A stretch of 42,184 nucleotides of DNA, taken from contig JAAYUE010000045.1 in NCBI GenBank assembly GCA_012517905.1, forward strand, positions 1-42,184, written 5' to 3'. Positions within the stretch are counted from its first letter, which is position 1, and each line of letters opens with the position of its first letter. Shown one piece after another: positions 7,783 through 16,208 of the stretch. The DNA comes from Clostridiales bacterium. GTDB taxonomy: Bacteria > Bacillota > Clostridia > Christensenellales > CAG-138. A program made the position numbers and the translations under genes. Under the pieces are notes generated by a model. That model ran no database searches and had not been told where the DNA came from. It saw nothing but the letters and a program-made list of their open reading frames with translations.

Positions 7783-8826
7783 ATGATCAAACGCATGTTA
7801 TCCATCGTCCTGGCGCTGATGCTCGCGCTCGCCGTATTCGGCTGCGCAAAGACGGACACAAGCGAAACGACGGAGCCGGAGACGACGTCCGTCACCATGG
7901 AGGCGGAAGAACAGGCCACGCCGACGGCGATGCCGGCCGGGGAAGGCCTTGGAATTGAAATCCTGTATGAACAGGACGACGACATGATGAACAGCTACTC
8001 CGTCATCGCGGTGAACGACGCCGCGCCGTTCAAGGACGCGGACGGAAACGCGGTGAGCGGCGTTGCGATCAATACCGTCGGCGCAAAGGCGCTGATCGAC
8101 TGGCTCATGGGCGAACAGGCGGCGCAGATGATCGCCGATTTCGGCGTCAGCGACTATGGCGAGGCGCTCTTTACCCTCGAGTCGGACAAACCCGTCTCCA
8201 CGGCGGACATCCCGCAGGCGACAAACGAAACAAAGACCATTCGCCTCTCCACGACCACGTCGGTCAACGACAGCGGCCTGCTTGGCTATCTGCTGCCTGT
8301 GTTTGAAACCATGTACGGCTATACGGTCGAGGTCTCCGCGGCCGGCACCGGCAAGGCCATCGCCGCCGCAACCATGGGCAATGCGGATCTGATCCTCGTG
8401 CACAGCAAATCTCAGGAGGAGCAGTTCGTTGCGGACGGCTATGCCAAACTGCTCGACGGCTACGCCGGCGAACGGCTTACGTTTATGTATAACTACTTCG
8501 TGCTGGTCGGGCCCAAGGACGACCCGGCGAAGTGCGCCGAGGCCAGCAGCGTCAAGGACGCGTTCGCGCGCATCGCGGCTGGAAAATTCCCGTTCGTTTC
8601 GCGCGGCGACCTGAGCGGGACGCACACAAAGGAAGTCTCCCTCTGGCCGGCGGAGCTCGGCATCACCACGGACGCAACCAGCGTTGCGGCATACAGCGAG
8701 TGGTACCTTTCCAGCAACGCGGGCATGGGCGTGTGCCTGATCATGGCAAACGAGCTCGACGCCTACATCCTTTCGGATAAGGCGACCTTCCTCGCCTTTG
8801 AGGCAAACGGCGGGTTCGAGGGCTGA
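7783..8826 (+). CDS. tupA: tungstate-type ABC substrate-binding lipoprotein, apparently circularly permuted
   Basis: The 347-residue precursor has a lipoprotein signal (hydrophobic run, then LAVFGC with Cys21). Residues about 151-347 match the normal start and middle of TupA: STTTSVNDSGLL, SAAGTGKA, LILVHS, VGPKDDPA, FVSRGDLSGTH, GMG, ANE and SDKATFLAF. The part that in TupA comes after this (EILVEGD, LLNIYHVIAVNP, AKAFVDFM, FG, YGQALF) is instead at residues about 58-131: EILYEQDDD, SYSVIAVN, AKALIDWLM, IADFG, YGEALF. The stop follows SDKATFLAFEANGGFEG, so the usual C-terminal segment is missing from its normal place. Start: ATG after AAAAAAAGGAG, the only site before the signal peptide. It heads tupA-tupB-tupC. 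Oxyanion specificity (tungstate versus molybdate) is inferred from the family. Confidence 0.8.
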   Translation: MIKRMLSIVLALMLALAVFGCAKTDTSETTEPETTSVTMEAEEQATPTAMPAGEGLGIEILYEQDDDMMNSYSVIAVNDAAPFKDADGNAVSGVAINTVGAKALIDWLMGEQAAQMIADFGVSDYGEALFTLESDKPVSTADIPQATNETKTIRLSTTTSVNDSGLLGYLLPVFETMYGYTVEVSAAGTGKAIAAATMGNADLILVHSKSQEEQFVADGYAKLLDGYAGERLTFMYNYFVLVGPKDDPAKCAEASSVKDAFARIAAGKFPFVSRGDLSGTHTKEVSLWPAELGITTDATSVAAYSEWYLSSNAGMGVCLIMANELDAYILSDKATFLAFEANGGFEG

Positions 8827-8833
8827 GCGCAGC

Positions 8834-9520
8834 ATGGGCAGCGCGCTCGAGCGCGCGCTTCGCCTGCTGTTTTCCGGCGACGCGCAGCTGATCAACATCA
8901 TAACGGTAACGTTGAAGATGACGCTCTTCAGTTCCTGTACGGCGCTCCTGCTTGGAGCGCCGTACGGCGTGTTTCTGGCCGCAGCGCGCTTTCCCGGACG
9001 GCGGGCGCTCGTCGTGCTCAACCGCACGCTCATGGGCCTGCCGCCGGTCGTCTGCGGGCTGCTCTGTTACCTGCTCTTTTCCGGCGTGGGGCCGCTGCGA
9101 GGGCTGCGGCTGCTCTTTACGGTGACCGGCATGGTGATTGCGCAGGTGCTTCTGATCACGCCCATCGTCGCGGGCAGCATGGAGACCGCGCTCTCCCCGC
9201 TCGTCGGGGAGATCCGCGAGACCGCGCGCGGGCTGGGGCTGTCGCGCGGGCGGACGTTTCTGCTCACGCTCAACGAAAGTAAATATGCGCTCGTCTCCAC
9301 CTATCTGCTCGGCTTCGGCCGCGCAATGGCGGAGGTCGGCGCGGTGTCGATGGTTGGCGGTGCGATCGCCTACAAAACAAATGTGATGACCACCGCGATT
9401 ATGCAATACACCAACATCGGCAACTTTTCCTTTGCCCTCGCGCTGGGTATGCTGCTGCTGTTGATCTCGCTTGTCGTCAACGTACTGGCGCACCTGCTGC
9501 AAAGGAGCGTCGTCATATGA
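8834..9520 (+). CDS. tupB: tungstate-type ABC transporter permease
   Basis: The 228-residue protein has five to six hydrophobic helices and a cytosolic EAA loop (ETARGLGLSRGRTFLLT) where the permease docks on the ATPase, as in TupB/ModB permeases. The segment GRAMAEVGAVSMVGGAI near the end is typical of the tungstate branch. The ATG at 8834 is 8 bases after the tupA stop; its ribosome site is weak, suggesting coupling to tupA. It ends overlapping tupC by 4 bases (ATGA). Confidence 0.85.
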   Translation: MGSALERALRLLFSGDAQLINIITVTLKMTLFSSCTALLLGAPYGVFLAAARFPGRRALVVLNRTLMGLPPVVCGLLCYLLFSGVGPLRGLRLLFTVTGMVIAQVLLITPIVAGSMETALSPLVGEIRETARGLGLSRGRTFLLTLNESKYALVSTYLLGFGRAMAEVGAVSMVGGAIAYKTNVMTTAIMQYTNIGNFSFALALGMLLLLISLVVNVLAHLLQRSVVI

Positions 9521-10194
9521 TCGAGCTGCGGGAGGTAAAGAAGTTTTACGGGGCTCGCTGCGCGCTGGACATCCCCGCGCTGACGATCGCGCGGGGCGAA
9601 AGGCTCGCGCTCATCGGCCCGAACGGGTCCGGCAAGAGCACGCTGCTGCGCCTGCTCGCGGGAACGATCCGTCCGGACGGGGGAGCAATCCTGCTGGACG
9701 GGCTGAGCCGGGGCGAGATCGGCTATCTGCCGCAAAAACCGTACGGCTTTGATTTGAGCGTGCAGAAAAACGTGGAGCTTGCCCTAAGCGGCGAGCGGGA
9801 CGCAAAAACGCGCGCGCGCGAAGCGCTGGCGCGCGTGGGGCTGCTGCACATGGCAAGCGCGCGCGGCAGCCGCCTTTCCGGCGGAGAGACGCAGCGCATG
9901 GCGCTTGCGCGCGTGATCGCAAAGAGACGCACGCTGCTGCTGCTGGATGAGCCCACCGCGAGCGCGGACATCCGCGCCATCGACCACATGGAGCGCGCGC
10001 TGGCGGACTATCTGGAACAAACGGGCTGCACGCTCGTGTTTTCTTCCCACGCGCCGGCGCAGGCGCTGCGGCTTTCGACGCGCGTCGTCGCGCTGGACAC
10101 AGGAACGATTTCGGAGCAGGGCGAGACGGAGCGCGTGCTGCGCGCGCCGCAGTCCGAGCCGACGCGTCTCTTTTTGCGGCACTGGAACCTTTGA
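9517..10194 (+). CDS. tupC: tungstate-type ABC transporter ATPase
   Basis: The 225-residue protein is one ABC ATPase domain: Walker A GPNGSGKST (about 34-42), Q-loop GYLPQKPYG, signature RLSGGETQRMALARV, Walker B LLLLDEPTASAD and H-loop SSHAPAQ. It powers import by TupB. It lacks the C-terminal oxyanion-binding domain present in many ModC proteins. The ATG overlaps the tupB stop, and GGAGG... of the tupB end serves as ribosome site. Confidence 0.85.
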   Translation: MIELREVKKFYGARCALDIPALTIARGERLALIGPNGSGKSTLLRLLAGTIRPDGGAILLDGLSRGEIGYLPQKPYGFDLSVQKNVELALSGERDAKTRAREALARVGLLHMASARGSRLSGGETQRMALARVIAKRRTLLLLDEPTASADIRAIDHMERALADYLEQTGCTLVFSSHAPAQALRLSTRVVALDTGTISEQGETERVLRAPQSEPTRLFLRHWNL

Positions 10195-10207
10195 GCGAAC
10201 AGAAAAC

Positions 10208-10237
10208 AAAACGCCGCGGACTGCTCCGCGGCGTTTT
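10208..10237. terminator. bidirectional terminator between tupC and the aminotransferase
   Basis: ACGCCGCGGA pairs with TCCGCGGCGT around a CTGC loop, with A-run before and TTTTTT after; serves convergent genes. Confidence 0.85.
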
Positions 10238-10256
10238 TTGCGCACTTAAAACAAGA

Positions 10257-11453
10257 TTACTTGCAAAATCTCCGGTAAAGCCGTCCGAATCCCGGCATGG
10301 CGCGCACGATGGTGTCATATGCCACGCAGTAGGCGATGCGCACATACTCCGGGCAGCCGAAGCTGCGGCCGGATACGATGAGGATGTCCTCGTCCTTGGC
10401 GGCTTCGGCAAACGCGTCCCCGTCTCCGCCCGGCGCCTCAAGAAAGAGATAAAACGCACCGTCCGGCGGCATGCAGCGGTAGCCGAATGCGTTTAGCCCT
10501 TCGTAGAGCGCGTCCCGGTTTTTGCGATAGCTCGACAAATCCGGCATCAGGTTGAGCTGCGCCGCGCGTGCGATGGCCTTCTGCAGCAGCGACGGCGCGC
10601 AGACATAGCCCTGAATCCTTGCGCTGCCCGCGACGGCGTCGTATACGTCTTCAAAGTCCGGCATGGCGTTTGGGATGAGCACATAGCCGATGCGGTCGCC
10701 CGGAATCGAGAGGCTCTTGGAATAAGAATAGGAAATGATCGCCGCGTCGTAATAGTTCGTGACGAACGGAACGGGTTCGTTCGTATAGTTCAGCTCGCGG
10801 TACGGTTCGTCCGAGATCAAGTAGATCGCGTGCCCGACCTCGGCGCTCTTTTTACGCAGCAGGTCGGCGAGTGCCCGGATCGTTTCCTCGGAATAGATCA
10901 CGCCGGAGGGGTTGTTGGGCGAGTTGATGATCACGCCCTGCGTGCGCGCGTTGATGCTGCGCTCGAGGGCGGAAAAGTCGATCTGAAAGCGCTCCGTGTC
11001 CGCCGGCACGACGACGAGCCTGCCGCCGGCGGTCGAGGCGAAGCAGCCGTACTCCGGAAAATACGGCGCGATGGCGATGAACTCGGTGTTGCCGTCCACC
11101 GTCAGCGCGCGCAGAACGGAGGTCAGCGCCGCCGCCGCGCCGCAGGAGATATAGAGATTGCGGCGGGTGAAATCCGTCCCGAACCGGCGATTGAGATTCT
11201 CCGCAATCGCGTCCCTCGTTTCGTTTGCACCCGGCGCGCTCGTGTAGCCGTGCAGGGCGGAGGGATCGCTGCCGTTGAGCAGGCCGACCATCTCCTCGGT
11301 TAACTGCTTCGGCGGCGGAACGGACGGATTGCCGAGCGAAAAGTCGTAGATGTTTTCCTCGCCGACCACGGCGGCGCGCTTGCGCCCGAACTCAAAGAGC
11401 TCGCGGATGGCGGAGCGCACGCGCCCCAACTGGAGCATGTCTTTCGATACCAT
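10257..11453 (-). CDS. PLP-dependent class I/II aminotransferase
   Basis: The 398-residue enzyme shows the fold-type I pattern: SPNNPSG (178-184), ISDEPYRE with Asp215 and Tyr218, and the PLP lysine K246 in SYSYSKSLSIPGDR. It should move an amino group from an amino acid to 2-oxoglutarate, giving a 2-oxo acid in the cytosol. It lies last in the minus-strand run buk-ptb-iorA-iorB; a 95-base gap with a small CCCC/GGGG hairpin and TTTT (about 11486-11500) precedes it, so it may be partly uncoupled. Context points to aromatic or branched-chain amino acids as substrates, feeding IorAB; this is inference. Start: ATG with GGGAGG 10 bases upstream. Confidence 0.85.
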   Translation of the reverse strand: MVSKDMLQLGRVRSAIRELFEFGRKRAAVVGEENIYDFSLGNPSVPPPKQLTEEMVGLLNGSDPSALHGYTSAPGANETRDAIAENLNRRFGTDFTRRNLYISCGAAAALTSVLRALTVDGNTEFIAIAPYFPEYGCFASTAGGRLVVVPADTERFQIDFSALERSINARTQGVIINSPNNPSGVIYSEETIRALADLLRKKSAEVGHAIYLISDEPYRELNYTNEPVPFVTNYYDAAIISYSYSKSLSIPGDRIGYVLIPNAMPDFEDVYDAVAGSARIQGYVCAPSLLQKAIARAAQLNLMPDLSSYRKNRDALYEGLNAFGYRCMPPDGAFYLFLEAPGGDGDAFAEAAKDEDILIVSGRSFGCPEYVRIAYCVAYDTIVRAMPGFGRLYRRFCK

Positions 11454-11548
11454 GTGTTCTTCAGCCTCCCTGGAAAACCCCGCTGGGGGTCATTTGATAA
11501 CGATTCCATCCGCCCGCCCGATGATCCCTCCGTTGCAGGCGGATGCGT

Positions 11549-12133
11549 TCAGCCTTCGAGTTGGTAGCCCGCGTCGAACGCGGCGATGTTGAGCGCGAGC
11601 GCCTTTGGGGGAACGGACGCAGTCAGCGCGGCGTTCCAGTCGATGGTCTCGAGCGCAAACGCGCGCACAAGCGCGCCAAGCAGCACGATGTTGGTGCAGC
11701 GGATGTTACCGAGCGATTTTGCGACGCGGCTGGCGGGCAGAACGCGGACCTGAAACGCGCGCCGCATCTGCTCCTCGATATTCTGCGGATACTCCGCCGC
11801 GCCGCTGGCGACGGGGAGCGGCGCAATCTCATAGTCGTTGATCAGCGCGGCGCCGCCGGGCTTGAGAAGGTTTGCATACCGAACCGCCTCGAGCTTTTCG
11901 AAAGCGACGAGTACGTCCGCCTCGCCGCGGCCGATGATGGGGGAATATACCTTTTCGCCATAGCGTACCTGCGTGGAGACGGAGCCTCCGCGCTGCGCCA
12001 TGCCGTGCACCTCGCTCATCTTCACGTCGTAGCCAGCCTGCACGAGGCCATATGTAAGGGTTTTGCTCATCAAAAGCGTGCCCTGACCGCCGACGCCGCA
12101 GATGAGAATGCTCTTTCCGGTAAACGCAGTCAT
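11549..12133 (-). CDS. iorB: indolepyruvate:ferredoxin oxidoreductase beta subunit
   Basis: The 194-residue protein matches the gamma-domain type subunit of 2-oxoacid:ferredoxin oxidoreductases: ILICGVGGQGTLLMSKTL at the start, then EVHGMAQRGGSVSTQVRYG and later INDYEI. With IorA it oxidises aryl-pyruvates to acyl-CoA plus CO2 and reduced ferredoxin. Two ATGs lie 6 bases apart; the second (12133) has AAGGAG 8 bases upstream and is preferred. It follows the iorA stop by 2 bases, so the two are coupled. Confidence 0.9.
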   Translation of the reverse strand: MTAFTGKSILICGVGGQGTLLMSKTLTYGLVQAGYDVKMSEVHGMAQRGGSVSTQVRYGEKVYSPIIGRGEADVLVAFEKLEAVRYANLLKPGGAALINDYEIAPLPVASGAAEYPQNIEEQMRRAFQVRVLPASRVAKSLGNIRCTNIVLLGALVRAFALETIDWNAALTASVPPKALALNIAAFDAGYQLEG

Positions 12134-12135
12134 GC

Positions 12136-13914
12136 TCATTCTCCTTTCCGCTGATCGCCAACGCGGGAAATCGCGCCGAACGGGCACGCCTGCGCGCAGA
12201 CCGTGCAGCCCGCGCAGATCGTTTCGTCGATCTCCGTCTTGCCGTCCCTGAGGTGGATGGCGGGGCAGGCGACTTTCAGGCAGAGCCTGCAGCCGCGGCA
12301 CTTCTCGCGGTCCACCACGCATTTGCCGACGTCGTGCCGGATGCGCTTGATCAAAAGGCACGGCCGGCGTGCGATGATGGCCGCCGGGACCTCGCTTGCC
12401 AGCGCGTCGTCCACGGCCTGCTGCATCGCCTTGAGGTCCTGCGGATCGACGATGATCACGTTTTGATAGCCAAAGCTCCTGAGCACGTCCTCGATGGCGA
12501 CCTTGGCGGCGATTTCGCCGTTGAGGGTAAAGCCGGTGCCGGGGTTGTCCTGATGTCCCGTCATGCCGGTGATGGAGTTGTCCAGCACGCAAGGGATCAT
12601 ATTGCCCTTATTATATATGATTTCGACCGCGCCGGTAAGCCCGCTGTGGAAAAAAGTGGAATCGCCGACCACGCCGAAGATCTTTCTGTCCGTTACGCCC
12701 TGCGTCTCAAACGCCTTTGCCATGCCCATGCCGAGGGAGAAACCGCCGCCCATGCAGGCGCAGGTGTCCATTGCGGAGAGCGGCGCGGCGTAGCCGAGCG
12801 TATAGCAGCCGATGTCGCCCGTGATGACGAAATCCTTGCGCTTGCTCAGCACGTGGAAAAATCCGCGGTGCGGACAGCCGGGGCAGAGCGCGGGGGGACG
12901 GGGCACCAGATCGACATCCAGCTGCGCGACCTCCGGCTCCGCGCCGAATACGCCGCGGCGCACGATCTCGGGGTTGAGCTCGAACATATCCGGAATTGCG
13001 CGCTTGCCGACGCAGGAGATGCCCGCCGCCCGAATCTGTTCCTCCATGAAAGGCTCGAGTTCTTCGATGACATACAGCGTTTCGACCGAGGCGGCAAACG
13101 AGCGGATGAGATCCATCGGCAGCGGCCAGGTGAAGCCCAGCTTGAGAAACGAAGTATCCTCGGGGAACGCTTCTTTTGCATATTGATAGGAGATCGACGC
13201 GGTGATCACGCCGATTTTGCCGCCCTTTTGCTCCAGCGCGTTGAGCGGGCTCGTGTTGGCATAGACCTCCAGCGCTTTGAGCCGCTCCTCCAGCTCCGGG
13301 CGATGCTTTTGCGCAAAGGCGGGCGTGCAGACAAACTTCGGGATGTTGCGCACATACCGCGCGGGCGTCTGCTCCTCCCGCTCGCCGAGGGAGACGAGGC
13401 TCTTGCTGTGGCTCACGCGCGTGGTCACGCGAAACAGCACGGGCGTGCCGAAGCGCTCGGAGACGGCGTAGGCCTCCTTCATGAAGTCCTTGCACTCCTG
13501 CGAATCGGAAGGTTCGATGAGCGGAATCTTGGCAAACTGCGCGTAGCGGCGGTTGTCCTGCTCGTTTTGCGAAGAATGCATGCTCGGATCGTCCGCGGTG
13601 ACGATGACGAACCCCGCGCCGACGCCGTTGTACGCGGCGGTGAAGACGAGGTCCGCGGCGACGTTGAGGCCGACGTGTTTCATCGCCGTCAGCGAGCGCG
13701 CGTTTGCGATGCACGCGCCGTAGGCGACCTCGGTCGCAACTTTTTCGTTCGGCGCCCACTCCGCATAGAGGGCGTTCTTATACTGCGCCAGGTTTTCAAA
13801 AATCTCCGTGCTCGGCGTGCCGGGATAGGCGGAGCAGACGGTGACGCCCGCCTCATACGCGCCGCGCGCGATGGCTTCGTTGCCGGTGAGAAGTTGCCGT
13901 GTCAAATCGCTCAT
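12136..13914 (-). CDS. iorA: indolepyruvate:ferredoxin oxidoreductase alpha subunit
   Basis: The 592-residue protein has the usual IorA order: pyrimidine-binding domain (GNEAIARGAYEAG, SAYPGTPSTEI), a middle domain, TPP domain (CPGCPHRG near 335, GDIGCYTLG, then GDSTFFHSG and DNSITGMTGHQ) and two C-terminal 4Fe-4S motifs (CRGCRLCLKVACP and CAGCTVCAQACP). It carries out thiamine-dependent oxidative decarboxylation of aryl-pyruvates, passing electrons to ferredoxin. The ATG at 13914 has AAGGAGG about 9 bases upstream and overlaps the ptb stop by 4 bases. The frame stays open upstream inside ptb, but that part has no family resemblance. Confidence 0.92.
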   Translation of the reverse strand: MSDLTRQLLTGNEAIARGAYEAGVTVCSAYPGTPSTEIFENLAQYKNALYAEWAPNEKVATEVAYGACIANARSLTAMKHVGLNVAADLVFTAAYNGVGAGFVIVTADDPSMHSSQNEQDNRRYAQFAKIPLIEPSDSQECKDFMKEAYAVSERFGTPVLFRVTTRVSHSKSLVSLGEREEQTPARYVRNIPKFVCTPAFAQKHRPELEERLKALEVYANTSPLNALEQKGGKIGVITASISYQYAKEAFPEDTSFLKLGFTWPLPMDLIRSFAASVETLYVIEELEPFMEEQIRAAGISCVGKRAIPDMFELNPEIVRRGVFGAEPEVAQLDVDLVPRPPALCPGCPHRGFFHVLSKRKDFVITGDIGCYTLGYAAPLSAMDTCACMGGGFSLGMGMAKAFETQGVTDRKIFGVVGDSTFFHSGLTGAVEIIYNKGNMIPCVLDNSITGMTGHQDNPGTGFTLNGEIAAKVAIEDVLRSFGYQNVIIVDPQDLKAMQQAVDDALASEVPAAIIARRPCLLIKRIRHDVGKCVVDREKCRGCRLCLKVACPAIHLRDGKTEIDETICAGCTVCAQACPFGAISRVGDQRKGE

Positions 13915-14816
13915 GTGTGGGTTCCTCCTTGTGTTGCGACTGCGCCGAGCGCGAGAGAGGTCAGCTTTACGTCCGCGCTGTCGGCGCGGGACACGAGCAC
14001 GATCGGGCAGCGCGCGCCGACGACGAGCCCGGCCGAGCGCGCGTCCGCAAAATAGGTGAGCGACTTGCCGAGGCAGTTGGCCGCCTCGTAATTCGGCATC
14101 AGCAGCAGATCCGCGTCTCCCGCGCCCGCAGCCGTGTAGCTCTTCTGCTTGCAGGCTTCCTGGCTGATGGCGAGGTCGAGCGCGACCGGCCCGAATACCG
14201 TCATACCGAAAGAGGACCAGTCCAGTTCCGAAAGCGCCTTTGCGTCCGTGGTCGAGGGAATCTTTTCGCTGACGATCTCGCTGCCGCTGACGCACGCCGC
14301 ATTGATCGAGCGATAACCGATCAGGCGGAGCAGGCGCGCGGCGTTTTCGAGCAGAACGCGCTTGTTTTCCAAGTCCGGCGCAGGATTCATCGCACCGTCC
14401 GTGAGCGCGAGCAGTTTGTGATAGGCGGGCAGTTCGTAGAACATCACGTGCGAGAGCAGATGGCCGGACATGAGCGCCGAGTGCACGACCGCGCGCAAAA
14501 ACACCGTCGTGTTGAGGATGCCTTTCATCAGGTAGTCCGCTTCGCCCTGTTCCACGGCGGCTACCGCCGCGCGCGCGCAGGCTTCGTCCGAACCATCCTC
14601 TGGTTCGACGATGGCAAACCCGCTTTCGTCCGCGCCGAGAGAGCGCAGCAGCGCGCGGATGCGTTCCGCTTTGCCGAAGAGCAACGCGGAGCAGATGCCT
14701 TGTTCCCGCGCGAGGATCAGGGACTCGAGCACCTCTTTGTCGTGCGCGCTGGCGACCGCGACGCGGAGATGAAGCCCCTGCGCCTGCACGATCAGTTCGT
14801 TCAGGGTACGCTTCAT
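13911..14816 (-). CDS. ptb: phosphate butyryltransferase-type phosphotransacylase
   Basis: The 301-residue protein has the Ptb/Pta fold marks: DYLMKGILNTTVFLRAV, LLSHVMFYELP, LTDGAMNPAPDL, and a C-terminal PNYEAANCLGKSLTYFA and GARCPIVLVSRAD. It swaps CoA for phosphate on an acyl-CoA, giving an acyl phosphate. It is 32 bases after buk and overlaps iorA by 4 bases. In most butyrate producers ptb-buk sit alone or near crotonyl-CoA genes; here they are with IorAB, so arylacetyl-CoA or branched acyl-CoA is a likely substrate (inference). Confidence 0.9.
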   Translation of the reverse strand: MKRTLNELIVQAQGLHLRVAVASAHDKEVLESLILAREQGICSALLFGKAERIRALLRSLGADESGFAIVEPEDGSDEACARAAVAAVEQGEADYLMKGILNTTVFLRAVVHSALMSGHLLSHVMFYELPAYHKLLALTDGAMNPAPDLENKRVLLENAARLLRLIGYRSINAACVSGSEIVSEKIPSTTDAKALSELDWSSFGMTVFGPVALDLAISQEACKQKSYTAAGAGDADLLLMPNYEAANCLGKSLTYFADARSAGLVVGARCPIVLVSRADSADVKLTSLALGAVATQGGTHT

Positions 14817-14848
14817 GGAATGGGTTCTCCTTCGTAATAAGATCGGGG

Positions 14849-15907
14849 TTATTCGGGATAGCGCTTCGGCGCTTCGCCGCGCAGGATGCGCAGCGCGCCG
14901 AGCGCGAGTGCTTTCATCTCTTCTTCGCCGGGATAGCGCAGAATGGGGGCGATCTTTTCGACATAGCCCGAAAGCTCCGCGCAGAAGCGGTCGGAATACG
15001 CGATTCCGCCGGTGAGCAGGATTGCGTCCACGTCGAATTTCAGCACCGCCGCCATCGCGCCGATGTCCTTTGCGTGCTGGTATGCCATGGCGCGGAAGAT
15101 GAGGCCCGCAGGTTCGTCCCCCGCGAGCATGCGGCGCTCGACGTCGCGAAAGTCGTGCGTGCCGAGATAGGAATATACGCCGCCTTCAAACGAAAGCCTG
15201 CGCTTGAGGTCCTGTTTGCTCACGCCGGAATAGCAGAGGTTGACCACCGCGTTGACCGGCAGGGAACCGCCGCGGTCGAGGGAAAAACTGCCCTCGTCGC
15301 GGACGTTGAACACGTCCACCACGCGCCCCTTTTCGTGCGCGGCGATGGACACGCCGCCGCCCATGTGCACGACGATCAGATTGAGCGCGTCATAGGGCTG
15401 GCCAAGTTCCGCCGCGGCTTTTCGAGCGACGGCTTTCTGGTTGAGCGCGTGAAAAAAGCTCTCGCGCTCCATGCCCTGCATGCCGGAGATGCGGGCGATG
15501 GGCTGCAGCTCGTCCACGGACGGCGGGTCCTGCAAAAACGCGGGAATGCCGGCCTCGTCCGCGATGGACTTTGCGATTACGGGGCCGAGCGAGGAGGCGT
15601 GCTCCCCGAACGGCGGATTGTAGATGTCGCGGATGACCGCGTCGTTGATTTCATAAGTGCCCGAAGAAATGTGCCGCAGCAGGCCGCCGCGGCTGCAGAC
15701 CGCGTCGAAGGCGGCGATTTCATATCCCGCGCGGGAAAGCGAGGCGCGCACGAGCCCCTCGCGCAGCGGCAGCTGGTCGATGATGCGTCGATAGCCGGAG
15801 AGCTCTTCCGGCGTATGCGCGATGGTCTCGGAATAGGCTTCCGTTTCGTCTTCGTATATGGCGATCTTGGTCGAAGTTGCGCCGGGGTTGATGATCAATA
15901 GCCGCAT
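14849..15907 (-). CDS. buk: butyrate kinase-type acyl kinase
   Basis: The 352-residue protein belongs to the acetate/butyrate kinase family of the ASKHA fold: IINPGATSTKIAIYEDE at the start, AVCSRGGLLRHI, IVVHMGGGVSIAAHEKGRVVDV (phosphate 2 loop), and ILLTGGIAYSD (adenosine loop). It makes ATP from an acyl phosphate. It is the first gene of the operon and has its own TTGACA promoter. Substrate could be butyryl-, branched-chain or arylacetyl-phosphate; the neighbours favour the last two. Start: ATG at 15907 with GGAGG-like AGGAAAC close upstream. Confidence 0.9.
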   Translation of the reverse strand: MRLLIINPGATSTKIAIYEDETEAYSETIAHTPEELSGYRRIIDQLPLREGLVRASLSRAGYEIAAFDAVCSRGGLLRHISSGTYEINDAVIRDIYNPPFGEHASSLGPVIAKSIADEAGIPAFLQDPPSVDELQPIARISGMQGMERESFFHALNQKAVARKAAAELGQPYDALNLIVVHMGGGVSIAAHEKGRVVDVFNVRDEGSFSLDRGGSLPVNAVVNLCYSGVSKQDLKRRLSFEGGVYSYLGTHDFRDVERRMLAGDEPAGLIFRAMAYQHAKDIGAMAAVLKFDVDAILLTGGIAYSDRFCAELSGYVEKIAPILRYPGEEEMKALALGALRILRGEAPKRYPE

Positions 15908-15965
15908 GCTGTTTCCTCCGTAATCCCGGCATCGCCGAAGTAAGATGGTTCGCAGTACTGATGAT

Positions 15966-15995
15966 ATCGTATGCGCTGGTTTGCGTGCCTGTCAA
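15966..15995 (-). promoter_or_regulatory. promoter of the buk-ptb-ior operon
   Basis: On the minus strand TTGACA (15990-15995), 18 bases, TACGAT (15966-15971). An inverted repeat AAATATA-TAG-TATATTT (16008-16024) lies just upstream and could be an operator shared with the divergent bceR. Confidence 0.6.
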
Positions 15996-16140
15996 CAAAT
16001 CGCAATAAAATATATAGTATATTTATTCAGGCAAAACTCCGAAAACAAGCCGGATTTCCGTGCTCCGAAAGCGCAAAAAACCGATTGATTGCATAAAAAT
16101 CTGTTCGCCGCGATGAAAACGCGGGGAGGGGCCGTTTCGC

Positions 16141-16169
16141 TTGCCAGAACGCATGCGAAGGTGTATTAT
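16141..16169 (+). promoter_or_regulatory. promoter of bceRS
   Basis: TTGCCA (16141-16146), 17 bases, TATTAT (16164-16169), 39 bases before the start codon. The rest of the ~300-base divergent gap holds the buk promoter, the AT palindrome at 16008-16024 and a CCGCG/CGCGG hairpin (16108-16124). Confidence 0.6.
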
Positions 16170-16208
16170 ATGGCTAATACAGAAATACACAGGATCGAGG
16201 AGCGTGCT

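Noticed and set aside
12253..14055. A 600-codon plus-strand frame antisense to iorA
   Set aside because: IorA is certain on the other strand; this frame has no motifs or ribosome site.
13915..14295. A longer N-terminus for IorA
   Set aside because: The upstream part runs inside ptb in another frame and lacks IorA family similarity; the ATG at 13914 has AAGGAGG.
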